NCBI GenBank assembly: GCA_030435675.1
Contig: CM059622.1
Span: 14,942,001 to 15,006,000, forward strand
Length of the DNA: 64,000 nucleotides
From: Steinernema hermaphroditum
Lineage: Eukaryota; Nematoda; Chromadorea; Rhabditida; Steinernematidae
Reading direction: 5' to 3'
The first letter of the stretch is position 1. Each line of letters starts with the position of its first letter. Below, in pieces: positions 12,657 through 24,181 of the stretch. Both the position numbers and the translations under genes were made by a program. The notes beneath the pieces were generated by a model. The model did not search any database, was not told the origin of the DNA, and was given only the letters and a program-made list of their open reading frames with translations.

Positions 12657-13801
12657 ATGGTTCGCCGACGCACTTCTTCCCCTGCTTCCAGTGGTCCCGT
12701 TCGCCGTTCTGCTCCGGCGCCTGCTCCTGCTGCCCGCCCGCAGCCCACTTACGCGGCGGCTCCCCCCGCTCGACCGGCCGCCGCTCCCGCGCCTGCTCCG
12801 GCTGCCGCTGCTCCGGCTCCTGCTGCTCCGGCTCCTTCGCAGGGCCCCGGACTTTTCGGTCAAATGGCTGCTACCGCCGGCGGTGTCGCCATTGGATCGG
12901 CTGTGGTAAGGGTTTAAGCATACTTTCAGTTTTAGACAGTGGAGAATGCAGTGTCTAGAGGGTGTCTTAATATTCCGTTCCGTGCCGAGTGGCATGTGTA
13001 GACAAGCACGACGAAAGGGCATTCTGACTGAGCTAAGCAACGCGAACATTCAACTTTGAATTCTGTGCACTTTGATCTTATGATCACATTGGCTGGATGT
13101 GTCCTTGCTGATCGATCAATATTTGAACACCCACTGCTAGCTCATTTACTCTTTCAGACAGTAGACAGCAGTTGGATTGAAAGTCTAGACAGTCTCGTCT
13201 GTTTAAAAAGCGATAAACCATCCCTAACTGTGTTATTCATTTCAAATGCGGCTGTCTAGACTTGACAGCTGACAGACTAGACTAGAGGTGACTAAGCACT
13301 CATTTGCTTGCAGCTGAACCCGTGTACTGTGATCTTTGCGCATTTTTGATTAATGAACCAAGAAGCTGCTTTTGTTATGAAAGTGACTTTCATTGCGCCG
13401 ACATCTAGACTGAATTGCGTAACGGACGAAATTCGATCACTGGTTGCAATTGCGACATCTCTACATTTAACTGTTTTCTTGTTTTGTTCATTCCATGCTA
13501 ATTGAAATATCCATTTCAGGGTCATGCCGTCGGAAGCATGTTCACCGGTGGCAGCGGAAGCAACCACAGCGAGGCTGCCCCAGCCCCCGCTCCGGCTGCC
13601 GCCGCCCCAGTCTCCTACCAGCAACAGCCCCTGAGCCAGCCCTGCGAGTTCGAATGGAAGCAGTTCCTCGAGTGGTACGAGCCAGTATAAAGTTCAAGAA
13701 CATCCTAATTCTCTCTTTTTAGCACCCAAAACCAGAATGATGTCAGCCTGTGCCAAGGATTCAATGAAGCTTTCAAGTCCTGCAAGGCCCGCTTCGTCTA
13801 A
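12657..13801 (+). CDS. CHCHD2/10: CHCHD2/CHCHD10-like twin CX9C mitochondrial protein
   Basis: Three exons (12657-12905, 13520-13674, 13723-13801) encode about 160 residues. The N-terminus is basic and then extremely Ala/Pro-rich. A Gly-rich hydrophobic segment follows (GQMAATAGGVAIGSAV|GHAV), spanning the first intron exactly as in CHCHD2/10 proteins. The C-terminal CHCH domain has PC(E)FEWKQFLEC (first CX9C) and SLCQGFNEAFKSC (second CX9C); the second Cys of the first pair is created by the 48-bp second intron. The family works in the mitochondrial intermembrane space and in cristae/respiratory-chain maintenance. The start lies just after a TTTTTTTCAG acceptor. The 614-bp first intron is rich in GTCTAGAC-type words. 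Confidence 0.92.
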
Positions 13802-14140
13802 AGAAGAACCGGACGCGCATGATATGTTGACTTGGAAGACGTTTAATACATCTGATTTAACATTGTATTTGTACGTGATTCTTAGCTGTAGGAGACGATA
13901 AAGTGGTTTATGTATGCTCTACCGTCAGTGGTTGTGTCACATCACGATGTTATTCGATGGAAGGGTAGTTGAATTCGATGTGTGGGGAGGAGCCAAAGGT
14001 GTTTGCGCGGCTATTATTTAGTTGTGAAGGAGCTTAAAAAGGCGCCCTTGACATGTATTGGCGTGGTGGAGAGCAGTTGGCCGTATGACTCACTGTACAT
14101 TCTGCTCGACCGTTTCGTTTCAGACACTTACAGCGAGAAG

Positions 14141-15667
14141 ATGGCGATGCGAAGTGCCCGGGCTCTGCACTACGTCTTCAAAGTGGCCAATCGGAAGGCT
14201 ACGTACGACTTCTATACGAAGGTTCTCGGAATGACGGTGCTGCGCCACGAGGAATTCGAAGAGGGTTGTAAAGCCTCTTGCAACGGGTAAGGTGCAGCAA
14301 TAGCGAAAAGTTGAAGAAATAGGCTCGCTTGGGCGATAGATCAAGTTTCTAGCAGTTCAAACGCTCCAGAAGAGACTAACGGCTCAGATTGAGACAGGTC
14401 AAACGACCGCTTTCTCTCTACATTGCATCCACCACAACCGCTAAGCTGGTTTGCCTGCTGCTCGAAGGACTAGTTTATAGACTAGACAAACAGTGGTTGT
14501 CTAATCGCGTATTTTGCCTAGACTTTTGGTCATTTCTGAGCTGCCAAACAAACACAGTTGCCCTCTGGCAATGCCAAGCGCGAGAGGGTAACCGAGCGCG
14601 AAGGGTCATGCCAAGTTGGCATGACAAAAATTTATTAAATTGCAATAACCATCTTGTTTGTCTATTATTTTCCTCACATAATTCCTAATCACATTACCCT
14701 TCTTTTGTTTAGACCGTACAACGGACGATGGAGCAAAACAATGATTGGCTATGGCAGTGAGGACAATCACTTTGTCATCGAACTCACGTACAACTACGAG
14801 ATCGGATCGTATCGCCTGGGTAACGATTATAAGGTGAAACTGGTTGGCCTGGGATCGATTTCAGCGATGTTATCGCTTTGTTTACATGGTTTTGTGCCGT
14901 GAATGTCCTGTAGTTTCCTGGCAACTAAATGCGTAATTTCCAGGGAATCTACATCGAATCGGATGAGCTGCTGAGCAAGCTGAAAGAACAAAATCTCGGA
15001 GCGGCGACCAGTGAAGGATGGGAAGTGAAAGATCCCGATGGGCACGCTTTCTACGTCATGGCTGGCAAGAAGTCGGCCGACCCTGTTCGCCGAGTAGCTG
15101 TGCATGTCAAGAATCTGAAGGAATCAGTCGGTATGATCAAATTCTGCTATATTTGCTACTAACTGCTCGTTTCTAGAATTCTGGAACGACCATTGCGGAA
15201 TGAATCTACTCAGCGAGAACGAGAAAAGCGCCATTCTGACCTTCGGAAACGAGCAGTGTTCCCTCGAGCTGGTCGCCCTTCCAGAAGGCGCGGAACTTGA
15301 GCGCGGAACGGGGTTTGGGCGTATCGCCTTTGCGTGCCCTACGGCGCTGATCGAACCTTTCGAGAAGAAGATGAAATCCGTAAACGAGAAGTACATCCAT
15401 ACGCCGCTCGTGAGCCTCGACACTCCCGGAAAAGCCACCGTTGTCGTCGTGATTCTCGCCGATCCAGTAAGACTCTCAATAGAGCTATTATAATCACTCG
15501 AAATCTTGCAGAACAGCCATGAGATCTGCTTCGTTGGAGATGAAGCTTTCACGGAGCTTTCGAAAATCGATCCAAAAGCAGATGAGCTTATCAAGGAGGC
15601 CATAGAGAAGGACGGAAGCGACGCGTGGTTCGCGAAGAAGAAGCGAACGAAGGCCGAAGCCCAGTGA
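14141..15667 (+). CDS. glod-4: GLOD-4 glyoxalase-domain protein
   Basis: Five exons (14141-14286, 14713-14833, 14944-15130, 15177-15466, 15512-15667) join in phase to give 299 residues. The protein starts [18 protein letters not shown] and continues with [13 protein letters not shown], then [20 protein letters not shown] and [16 protein letters not shown], all diagnostic for GLOD4. A second vicinal-oxygen-chelate domain begins at [18 protein letters not shown]4 proteins are mitochondrial/cytosolic glyoxalase-fold enzymes. A lactoylglutathione lyase-type activity is assumed from the fold, though substrates in this branch are not firmly established. The ATG follows a TTTCAG acceptor at 14117-14122. 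The C-terminus is Lys-rich ([12 protein letters not shown]). Confidence 0.93.
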
Positions 15668-17342
15668 GAAGAACTCGACTAATACTGTGGACTAATTTAT
15701 TCTTAATTGTATGTAAACTTTTATACATTGTTTTTTTTTTTGGTTTAGATGATCGATGGTGATCGTAGCCGTTGGTTAACCGTTTGATGTTGTGAAAAGA
15801 GGAACGGGGAGTTCTTTGGCTGATTTTGGACGCGTGACCATCCTGTATTGCCATCACCAACACGACCATCGTTCTGAAACGTTCCTACGACATGTCTACA
15901 CTTGTCAACATTGGAACTAGAAAGTGACCAGTTCTCTGGTAAAGAACATCGTTCTCCACTTTCTTTGTCTCTCTCCTTTATGATCACCCCCGGAAACCCT
16001 GCATGAACTGATGCTGAAGTTTATGGATTCACCTGATGATCGACATCTCCATACACTGGAGCGGAAGTTGAATATGTCTCCTCTTTCAGTGGTTCTTGAT
16101 GCTTGAGCCGACCACAATTTTCTCTCTCTTCGAACAAGAAAGGTGCAGGAGAGGATGCTCTCTCCACTCTGCTTCACCCCAATGAAATGCATCGACGTGC
16201 ATGGTGTGTAGACGATGATCACGATGAACTTTTGAAAAACGTCCGGACTCTAGATGTCTCCTCACTTTGCAAAGTAATGATATGCGTGAATACGGCTGTA
16301 TCGGCGCGACTCTCTGGCGCCGGCAAACCGACAGAGTCGACGCAGTCTGTCGAAAGTGAATACGATTATATCGCATTGAGAAACGTCCACATGCTCATTG
16401 ACATTTTAAATCTACCTTTGGGTGCGTTCCCATGCCAACAAAAATGTCCAACGATATACGTTGGGGTCTTGAAAGCTTTTAAATGCCATCTAATAGAATT
16501 AATGGATACATCCTGTACATTGAGAAGGTGAGAAGCACGCCACCAACCACGAACACAGGAGATCAGGGGTATACTGTATTTGAAGACGAGTTTCAGTTTC
16601 ATCCACAAGACATTCCCACTGTAAACCTTACCTTCCGAGCTACCACTATGAAACTTCCAGAAAGGGTGTGCTTGAATGGACATCAACCTGATTTGCCTAA
16701 TTTTTTGACGATCTAGCGCTCTTCTGGGGATCACGAGTGTTCTCTTCTACTAGCTTTAGAGGCATCTGCGTGTGCCAACTGTACGCGTCATCGGTCTCGG
16801 AGGTATCTCAAGGCACACGGACTACTGAGGCATCTCTGCAGGGACGAACTGCTAGACCAGAGGACCCACTCCCTCCATGCCCGTCGCTTCAGTCCCCTTG
16901 CGCATCACCCGACCGACGTTGCCGTCCCAGCCGCCGTCGCTTCAGCCGATCTGACCATGTCGATCTTAAGCTTTTGTTTCTTTCCTATCATCTCCAGGTT
17001 TTTATGTTCATGTTCTCACTTCAATAATGGAAAAGCACTCAAAGAATTTTTTTAACGAATCTAAATGACGTTTTTATTGTCAGTATCCCATAAAGACGTT
17101 CCCTCATTATGCATACCGTCCCCCCTTCTCGCGGCAACGCACGGCGTGAAAGCCAAAGGCGCTCGAAGACGAAGCGTCTCTGCGCCGTTCGCCACCTCCA
17201 TCCCTAACCCGTCATTGATCCTGCGCGTGAGTCGGCGGCGCTCTTAGCGTCGGGCCGTCTTCGTCCAGCCATCATAAAAATATCGACGCGCTCGCGGCGG
17301 CTGGCCCAGTCTTTGACTTTCTGTGATTTGCCTCGCTTTAGA
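15668..17342. other. Intergenic, no supported gene
   Basis: Open frames at 16103-16531 and 16483-16716 have no recognisable similarity and no clean splice context. The stretch GACGTTGCCGTCCCAG near 16915 recurs near 29240, hinting at a dispersed repeat. A poly-T tract lies at 15731-15742, just downstream of glod-4. Confidence 0.4.
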
Positions 17343-17872
17343 ATGGAAAGGGAACCGGCACGAAAGCGCAAGAATACGGACGACGAAAAGGCCGAACTGG
17401 AAGATCGAGCGGAACGGCGTCAATCGGATAAGGAAGGAGCAAGTCCCGGTCAGAAGAAGAAGAAGCGTCAGGATGGTCAGAAGAAGGTGAAGAAGAGTGC
17501 AGTGCGAAAGGCTCCAGTTCAGAAAGAGGAGCAAATTCAGGGAGGACGAGCCTTCTTTATGCTGAATGCACGGATAAACGGCCGAATCAACCGGGACCAG
17601 CCTGTGCAGCCACGTCCGGCTCCCGTTCCTGTCAGAGATGTAAGTGCTATAGTCACACACACTCCTATTCTCTGGCGATTTCCACAGATAGACATTAAGG
17701 ACGGCTTCCTCTTTGATACCCTTTCGGCTTTGGCATACTGTATCTTTAGGTAAACGTCAGTGTTAACTGCGCGGAGAACAAGAATAAAACTGCCGAAGCA
17801 GGTGCCATGTGGCTCTGCGACCATCGCCGGCACCGATATCGCCCTGATGAAGAAGTTAGTGCCGAAGAGTGA
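17343..17872 (+). CDS. Hypothetical Lys-rich (probably nuclear) protein
   Basis: Two exons (17343-17639 and 17750-17872) give 139 residues. The ATG lies one base after a GCTTTAG acceptor. Residues 1-70 are strongly charged, with runs of Lys/Arg (GQKKKKRQDG, KKVKKSA) typical of nuclear proteins. The middle has FFMLNARINGRINRDQP. The C-terminal exon reads VNVSVNCAENKNKT...MWLCDHRRHRYRPDEE. An alternative middle exon (17690-17754) would end the protein early, so skipping it is the better model. AATAAA lies near 18007. I do not recognise the family. Confidence 0.6.
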
Positions 17873-18330
17873 GATCTCGAATCCTCATGTACCATGCTAG
17901 TATACCTGTTCTCTTGTCCATTCCGTTCTGTCTGTGTGTGTTGTCGACATATCTCTTTCCATTCATGGCACTAAGTTGATAAGTGTGAAATAGTTCTAAT
18001 TTTTAGAATAAACAACTCTTTCTTGAGGAGCACGGAAGCAGTTTTACTGATAAGGGAGATGGAAAAGAGAAAGAAAATAATTGGATTTTTTTTCCTTTGG
18101 TTAGCAAAGTGGAAAATTCAGATCGTGGCAAACCGAGAATACAGCGCGAATTTCGCGAAAACATCACGACGACACCTATCGGGATAAGGATAGGACGTGA
18201 AGGATGTGCGTGCTAACGCATAAATGTCGGTGTCGATAGGATACCAGTAGGTCAGTTGTCGTCGGTTGAACACCGAAAAACACACACACACAGATAAACG
18301 GTTGGTTCTTTAAAGAAGTTTTTTACAGAG

Positions 18331-18985
18331 TTACGAGTTTACGAGTTTACGAGTTACGAGTTTACGAGTTTATTTCTCGTATCAAAGGCTTACGCCTTGC
18401 GAGACGTCATATATATGCACAAGAACCATATTATCACTCCGTAGTCGCCGGTCTTCTTCTGGCTTAGGCACAGGGCACGGCAACAGAGTAGAACGCGGCG
18501 ATCCCATCAGTGTGCGTCGGCATCAGAGTGGCGAAGAGCTGATTCCGGAGATGGTAGAGCACATCGAACCCATCTTCTGCTCAGGCGGCGGCGCGGACTT
18601 CGACGTTGAGCAGCTTCTTCGGCGGCTTCCGCGGGCGGCACGGGCTACGACAGGAATGGCGGCACGGGCGACGACGACCGGGCGAAACGCGTTGTTGGAG
18701 GACAGCAATCGAACCGGGAAAAGTCGGAGCTGCTGGATGCGCGGACTTCGGAGATGGAGCGCTTCTTCGGCTTCTCTGGCGGCGCAGGTGGAGTCGGGCG
18801 GCAGTGACTGGCTTCTTGGCAAGACGGTGGAACTACGGCTCCCTGGTGTTCCAGGCCTTCTGGGAGCCGGGTCGATCATTGCGGACAACAACGACGGCCG
18901 AGAACGACCGCTCACTCAACTCATTCGGCTCAGACAGCCTCAGAGAGAGCGAGTGGACGACCCGACCGATCGCTGGGAACACAAA
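18331..18985 (+). repeat. Dispersed repeat A, copy 2 (longest)
   Basis: It begins with short tandem units of TTACGAGTTTACGAG (18331-18372), then TTCTCGTATCAAAGGCTTACG, GCGAGACGTCATATATATG and a ~550-bp GC-rich body. Copy 1 lies inverted at 6880-7445. Shorter pieces lie at about 3955-4190, 46215-46290, 49905-49960 and 50395-50570. Although two long frames remain open (18512-18988 and 18606-19238), the copies do not conserve one frame, so a protein is not supported. Confidence 0.75.
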
Positions 18986-19728
18986 TGAAAGATCTTTTTA
19001 TCTTTTTATTTTAAAATTTTTACAGAGTATTTTCTTTAAAGAGATCGACAACGTACCTAAAGAGGTTAGCCATGCTATGGAGTATACTGGTTTATTGCGA
19101 CGAATCAAAGGGCCTATGTGGAAAACTCGCGTAAAATTCCATCATGATTTCAAGATGCCGCTGAAACGAAGCTTCAGATGCCGAATGGCTGTCACATTGC
19201 GTCCGATACGAACTGAGACAGTAAAGGTAATGTTTTAATAAAGTGTTTAAAAAGAACATAGACTGGAGACAAGCGTTCTTTGGCTGAAAAAACTTTTCGT
19301 ACTGTATATCTGATACACGCTGAGTTCAGTTCCATGTGATGCGATTCTTTCCTTGTTCCCCTTTCTAAGTTTTAACATTTAAGAATTTAAAACGGATTAC
19401 TTTTTCATCGATTCCTTGACTTTCTTTTTGGAGAATCCACATGCACCTTCGGTCCCTTTCACAATTCCATAAAGGGGTGATAGTCTTTCTAGGCATATTT
19501 CTCACCAGCGGTGTTTCTACATTCCCCTATCCCTCTACCTCTGCTTGTCAACAACCACCAGCTGCCCAAAAAGTGTCCTCCTATAAGAGACATGCGCACT
19601 GGCGTGCCGCAATCGCACTTCCTGATCGCACTGTCCTCCCTCCTCACCATTTACGATCACTACTATCGATTTTTTCGCTCGTTCACTCATCCGCAACAGT
19701 GCATCGTTCAGCCTCTCTCGGTCGCGTC

Positions 19729-19974
19729 ATGGAAGAAATAAACGACTTTGTCCCTGAAGCCAAGAAACCCAGACATGCGGAGGCGGAATTCCAAGGAAAG
19801 GTACGTCCTTAAGCCATAAGCCAACAGTGTTCAGAAGAGTTTCAGTTTACCGATGCCACCATAAATGTGAAAATAGCTCAACCAGAGATTACCTCCGGAA
19901 TCGTAGCCACGATTGATGCAACTTCAGAGGACGCCCAGCTGACTGTGAAGATCGCTGAGTTGGACAAGAAGTGA
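19729..19974 (+). CDS. Hypothetical small protein (66 aa)
   Basis: Two exons (19729-19800 and 19846-19974) are joined across a 45-bp intron with a GAGTTTCAG acceptor, phase 0. The product is 66 residues: an N-terminal part MEEINDFVPEAKKPRHAE and a C-terminal FTDATINVKIAQPEI...LTVKIAELDKK that could form beta strands. AATAAA lies at about 20053-20058. No family is recognised. The upstream flank (about 19530-19640) recurs, diverged, at about 20160-20260, suggesting a duplicated promoter region. Confidence 0.45.
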
Positions 19975-22222
19975 AGTGTGAAATACATTTTCAGCCCCTG
20001 CATAAGTCGCATTTTGTTTGGTTCTGTCGCAATTGTACTTCGTAATCTGTTTAAATAAAGTTGTTCGAGAACGAGAACACATATCGATGTAACAGATTAT
20101 AATCAAAAAACTGTCATCATCATGGATGTTCTGTTAGATTGACAGTTTCCTGATCTACATTCCCTTTCTCCTCTACCGCTGCTTGTCAACAATCATTTTA
20201 CCCCCAAAAAGTACAGTTCTGTAAAGGGTAGACTGGCGTGCCGCAATCGTAATTCCTGTGCAAGTGCAAGGGAAAGTACATTCTTTTTTGCCCCCAGCGA
20301 ACGTATGTGTGACGCTCTGCACGTCGTGCCTTTCTCTACCTTTCTAAGCATCCCCTTCGACCACCCGGTTATAAGTTCGGACTTTGTGATGGTTTTTGCA
20401 ATGGAAAGTCTTTCGCGCATCCATCTGTGTCCCCAGTAGGGTCACCCAGTCGCTCGCTCCGAGGTCTGCCGAACGAAATCTCTTTGCCATCTGATTCACC
20501 ACTTCTACCAGTGTGAAAAAGATGAGTTCAATCGGAGGCGCACGCAGATTCATCAGACCAGTAGAACGATTCATCTGCCACCTCATAAAACGTTGGTCAT
20601 CACTGATTCACAAAGAGGGTATGCCGCACGCCAAATGGGGCCGCAGGTGAAGTTTAGGTGTAACTAAATGCTAAACGTTTGGTTGTCATGGAGAGATTTA
20701 GTGCCAAAAATGCTGCCGCATTTCCACAGATCCGGCTTGAATTTGTGTCATAACTGCTTGATAGTTTAAGGTCGCAGTGGCGTAGTCAAATTCCAAGAAC
20801 TTCATCCTTTATTTCTGAAAAAGTGCAAAGACCTTTGGTCCCTCTGGTCGGATATTGTCTCCAGCCGAAGCCCGAAGAAGATGATCAACGTTTTGTTTTC
20901 ATTGCGCATTTATGAGACGTCTCGAAAAGCCTTTGAGAAGAGGAATTCGTAAACATCCTTCACCTCCCCAAAAATTTCACTTCAAATGAAATCTAACATC
21001 TTCTACACACGCTCTTTTGAGCAAACTCAGAATGATGCAGAATTTCCCAATTTCTAATTCAGCAAGGCTGGCATATCTAACCATTAGTGTGGATAATTTG
21101 TTCACTTTTACACTCTTATAATGCTTCTTTATGAGCAATACAATGAGCATAGGAAACGATCTTTCTCGCTCACTAATGGTGTCGAGACTCTACTTACTAA
21201 ACGCATCACAGTCTAGCGAAATAGTTTCATTTTCGCTTCATTCGGTGCCGTTCGCCAACAGCGCTCGCTGGCGGCCTACACTGTATCAGCGCTCCCAGCG
21301 TCGCCGCCTCCCGATGGCGGCGCGTCGTCGCCGCCGCCGCCGCAACGCGCTCGCCATTTCCACAGCATCAGAGCCGCCAGCCGGCGGTCTTTCCGTTTGT
21401 GTCCATAGATGTAGCTTGTAGATAGGTTTCAAAAGTTGCTCATTGAATTTTTTTTGAGAAACGGTCTTGCCATACATGCTTCCCATGATGCGATCATTGA
21501 ATGATCTAAACGTTTGTAGAAACAGTTTCTTGTGGGCTAATGAGAGCGCGGAGAAAATCGATTCATGCGAAGACATATGTGAAGGCGCGCCATCTAGGAG
21601 CGCCTGGCAGGTAGTAAGCGAATGCTTATCGATCTCAAAGGCGCTCGCTATTTATCGATCCAACAGCGACGGCAACGCGTCTCGCGCAGCTTTCTGATTT
21701 GAGACCGTGAAGTCCAACACCATAAACAACCCAACTAACGCTTTATCGAGTCGATAAACATTCCGTTGTTTGTTCGTTATCTGTCACATGTTCCTCCATT
21801 GCTTCACTTCACTTTCGAATTGAGTGCCCATGCCTTCTTTTCAACGCGTCGCACAAAACTGAGCCTTTATTCGGCTGCTTGTAAGCGGCTTCGTCGCAAA
21901 GTTCATCTCTATTGGCGAACGGCCAAAGCTGAGGCTGACTGACTAGCGATATTCACTGATCCGACGAGAAATCTCTAGGAATCCTAAGATAGGTCCGGAT
22001 GAGTCTTGGCTTCAATTGGATTGGGTATTTCCCAGTTGTTTTCACCCACATTTGACATTCATCTCGCGCTTTCTTGTTGGCATTGTTAGACCGAGTCGAT
22101 ACGATATGCCTTTTGAGTGTCTTGGGTGCTTCCTTCACGAGCTTCCGGAAGGATGCCCCTTCAAGGCTGCTCCCTAATACCATACGCATTGCCTTCCCTT
22201 ATCTTCAGATACTGGGGCAATT
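19975..22222. other. Intergenic, no supported gene
   Basis: About 20160-20260 is a diverged copy of 19530-19640 (shared CTGCTTGTCAACAA, CTGGCGTGCCGCAATCG). A GC-rich block at 21290-21390 encodes Arg runs on both strands (CGTCGTCGCCGCCGCCGCCG), looks low-complexity and is not supported as coding. A minus-strand frame at 20344-20586 has no recognised similarity. Confidence 0.4.
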
Positions 22223-22543
22223 ATGGCGTCGTCGTCTAGCACCAGGCCCAAGCCCAAGACGCGCAACGAGCAACTCATCGATCTTCTCTCTCACGCCTGG
22301 AGCTGCAAGAAGCCGACCTGCACCGACTATTGCCGCCGAATGAAGGAGATCACCGCTCACGTCCACCACTGCCCCGATCCGAGCAATTGCAAAACGTGCC
22401 AGCAGCTCTTTGACCTGGGCTCCAACCACGCTCTCAATTGCCGAAAGTTCTTGTGCAAGGTTCCGCTCTGTGTCCCCATCCGGGACAAATTCGAGGAAGA
22501 GCGCGCCGACAGACGTGAAGTTCCCTGGTCGATGGAGGCGTAG
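22223..22543 (+). CDS. Standalone TAZ zinc-finger protein (CBP/p300 TAZ-like)
   Basis: Single exon, 106 residues. Residues ~17-95 form one TAZ domain: LLSHAWSCKKPTC, CRRMKEITAHVHHCPDPSNC, CQQLFDLGSNHALNC and CKVPLCVPIRDKF. It shows the HX3-4CX4-5C zinc-ligand spacing of CBP/p300 TAZ domains, which bind transactivation domains of transcription factors. There is no bromodomain, KIX or acetyltransferase region. The ATG lies behind a TTATCTTCAG acceptor, and AATAAA is at about 22593. It could be a retro-derived or partially duplicated cbp-1 piece, or a true small TAZ protein; the intact frame and its own poly(A) signal favour a gene. Confidence 0.82.
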   Translation: MASSSSTRPKPKTRNEQLIDLLSHAWSCKKPTCTDYCRRMKEITAHVHHCPDPSNCKTCQQLFDLGSNHALNCRKFLCKVPLCVPIRDKFEEERADRREVPWSMEA

Positions 22544-22929
22544 ACGTTGTAAAGATTTGTAAATCCGAATACTGAAATATCACTCTCTCTCTCAATAAAT
22601 TATCCGCTGTGTTCACATTTTTGTTTATGGCCGTTGTGACCATCTGAAGGTGTTAAAATTTAATTTGATCGTGTTATTGTAAAAACCAACATACAGGATA
22701 AAAAGCTGTTCGTTGACTGTCATATGACTGAAATAGGACGACAAGAGGGCTGGTCGGTTGAAGCAGAGATCGTAAAAGATAACAGCGTTTCACGTTTTAA
22801 GTCAGCTGTCATCAGTGTCCTCATCATCATCGTGTCAAAATATTAAAAAAAGTGTCAACACGTTCCCACATTTACCATTGCAAGATTCGGACATTTCACA
22901 CTGATTCAGGGCATGCTGTCCTGTGCAGA

Positions 22930-23364
22930 ATAGGATCATTTGTCATCAGTCATGGACACGGTCCTGATCGAGTTCTGTGGACTTATACTGACACAATCGA
23001 AGAAGTCTTCGAAAAAGTCAGAAGAAACTCCTTCTTTAGAATCACTCGCATCACTTTGGGCCCACATGATCAAGTTGAGGAGATCTTCCATATGGCGCTT
23101 CCTTACATCGCCTACGAGGACGATTCGTCCCTGAACATCGAAACGCTACCACAGCCTTCCTACACGAACATTTTGGAGAAGATTTACGCTTCCAACCGCC
23201 AATTCACCTGTCTTGACCTCCAATACGTTTCGGATATAAACACGTGCCGTGCCAATGAACACGTGCCAACCCAATATTTAATGCACGCTGTCCTACAGGA
23301 TACAGGAAGATTCGCCACAGCCATGAACACAGTTGCATTCGCCAATAAAGCGATGAAGTGTTAA
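22930..23364 (+). pseudogene. Truncated copy of the uncharacterised M-N-x-V-P family
   Basis: The segment at about 22985-23240 is nearly identical to the middle of the intact gene at 26427-27296 (residues YTDTIEEVFEKV through LDLQYVSDI), but in opposite orientation. The N-terminal part is missing. After YVSDI the sequence leaves the family and soon ends. This is a recent inverted partial duplication. Confidence 0.75.
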
Positions 23365-23508
23365 GAAATTAAGAAGCATTTTGGGAAGCGATTGGATTGC
23401 GTATAACAAAAGAGTGGTTTTCATCGGGAGTACAGTGTAGTATCAGGTGTTGAGAACACTGAAGCTCTCGGAACTGGGGTTAAGACAGGAACCTTTTGAT
23501 CCACTTGG

Positions 23509-23747
23509 TTGAACTTGAAATTTCTTAGGGAAGACTCGATTCGCGTTGCTGACAAGAAGCTCTCTCGATATCTACGGTCACCTTGTGCCAGATATCATTT
23601 GAAGAAACGACTAAACCACGGAATTCGCCTGCCCCTACCAGTTAATGGCGACGAGGAGAGCAAATCTGAGACGAATGAAGAGATTGTGGAAAAGATGAAG
23701 AAAAACTCCTATTTCAGAATCACTCGCATCAGCGTAGAATCCAAGTA
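23509..23747 (+). pseudogene. Second, older fragment of the same family
   Basis: The frame reads DSIRVADKKLSRYLRSP...HLKKRLNHGIRL...NSYFRITRI. This aligns with the intact gene's NTLRAIEKKLSQ...HLRKRGNYGIRI...NSFFRITRI, then stops. It has no start context and lacks the C-terminal two thirds. It is more diverged than the neighbouring copy. Confidence 0.65.
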
Positions 23748-24181
23748 GTGTGAGGAGCAACAAATATATGAATAAGGGAGAAGCGAAAAGCGAAAAACAC
23801 CAAAGAAATTATAATTTTTGAACGTGTAACAGTATTTATAGATCATCCTGTGTGTTATTAGCTTTGTCGGTGGCGACAAAAGCGATTGGACAACTCGGCG
23901 GATCCCTGTAAACACAGGTGAAAGCTTAATTGGCTTATTTCCATGTAGTACTATGTATGTAGTACTATAGCTATGCTTCTCAACGATATTTTTTCCCTAC
24001 AGCTCCTTTCTCCCTTTCTCCCTCTCCCTTGAGGCACTCGCACTTTAGCAGATGAGTCATCACAGGCGTGAGTCATCAAGACGATGCTTGACGAAATGTA
24101 TACAAATTTGAATTTCATTTTATTTCTATTTCACTCTTAGACAACTTTCATTTGTCACAACGCCGTCTCGTTGTTGGCAAC

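Noticed and set aside
18512..19238. Two long overlapping open frames in repeat A
   Set aside because: The frames are not conserved in the other copies, and GC-rich repeat sequence explains their openness.
19801..19827. A 27-bp intron in the small gene at 19.7 kb
   Set aside because: A GAGTTTCAG acceptor at 45 bp gives an in-phase, normal-sized intron, so the very short one is unnecessary.
21286..21576. Arg-rich minus-strand frame
   Set aside because: The Arg run comes from a GC-rich CGN repeat; no splice, poly(A) or similarity support.
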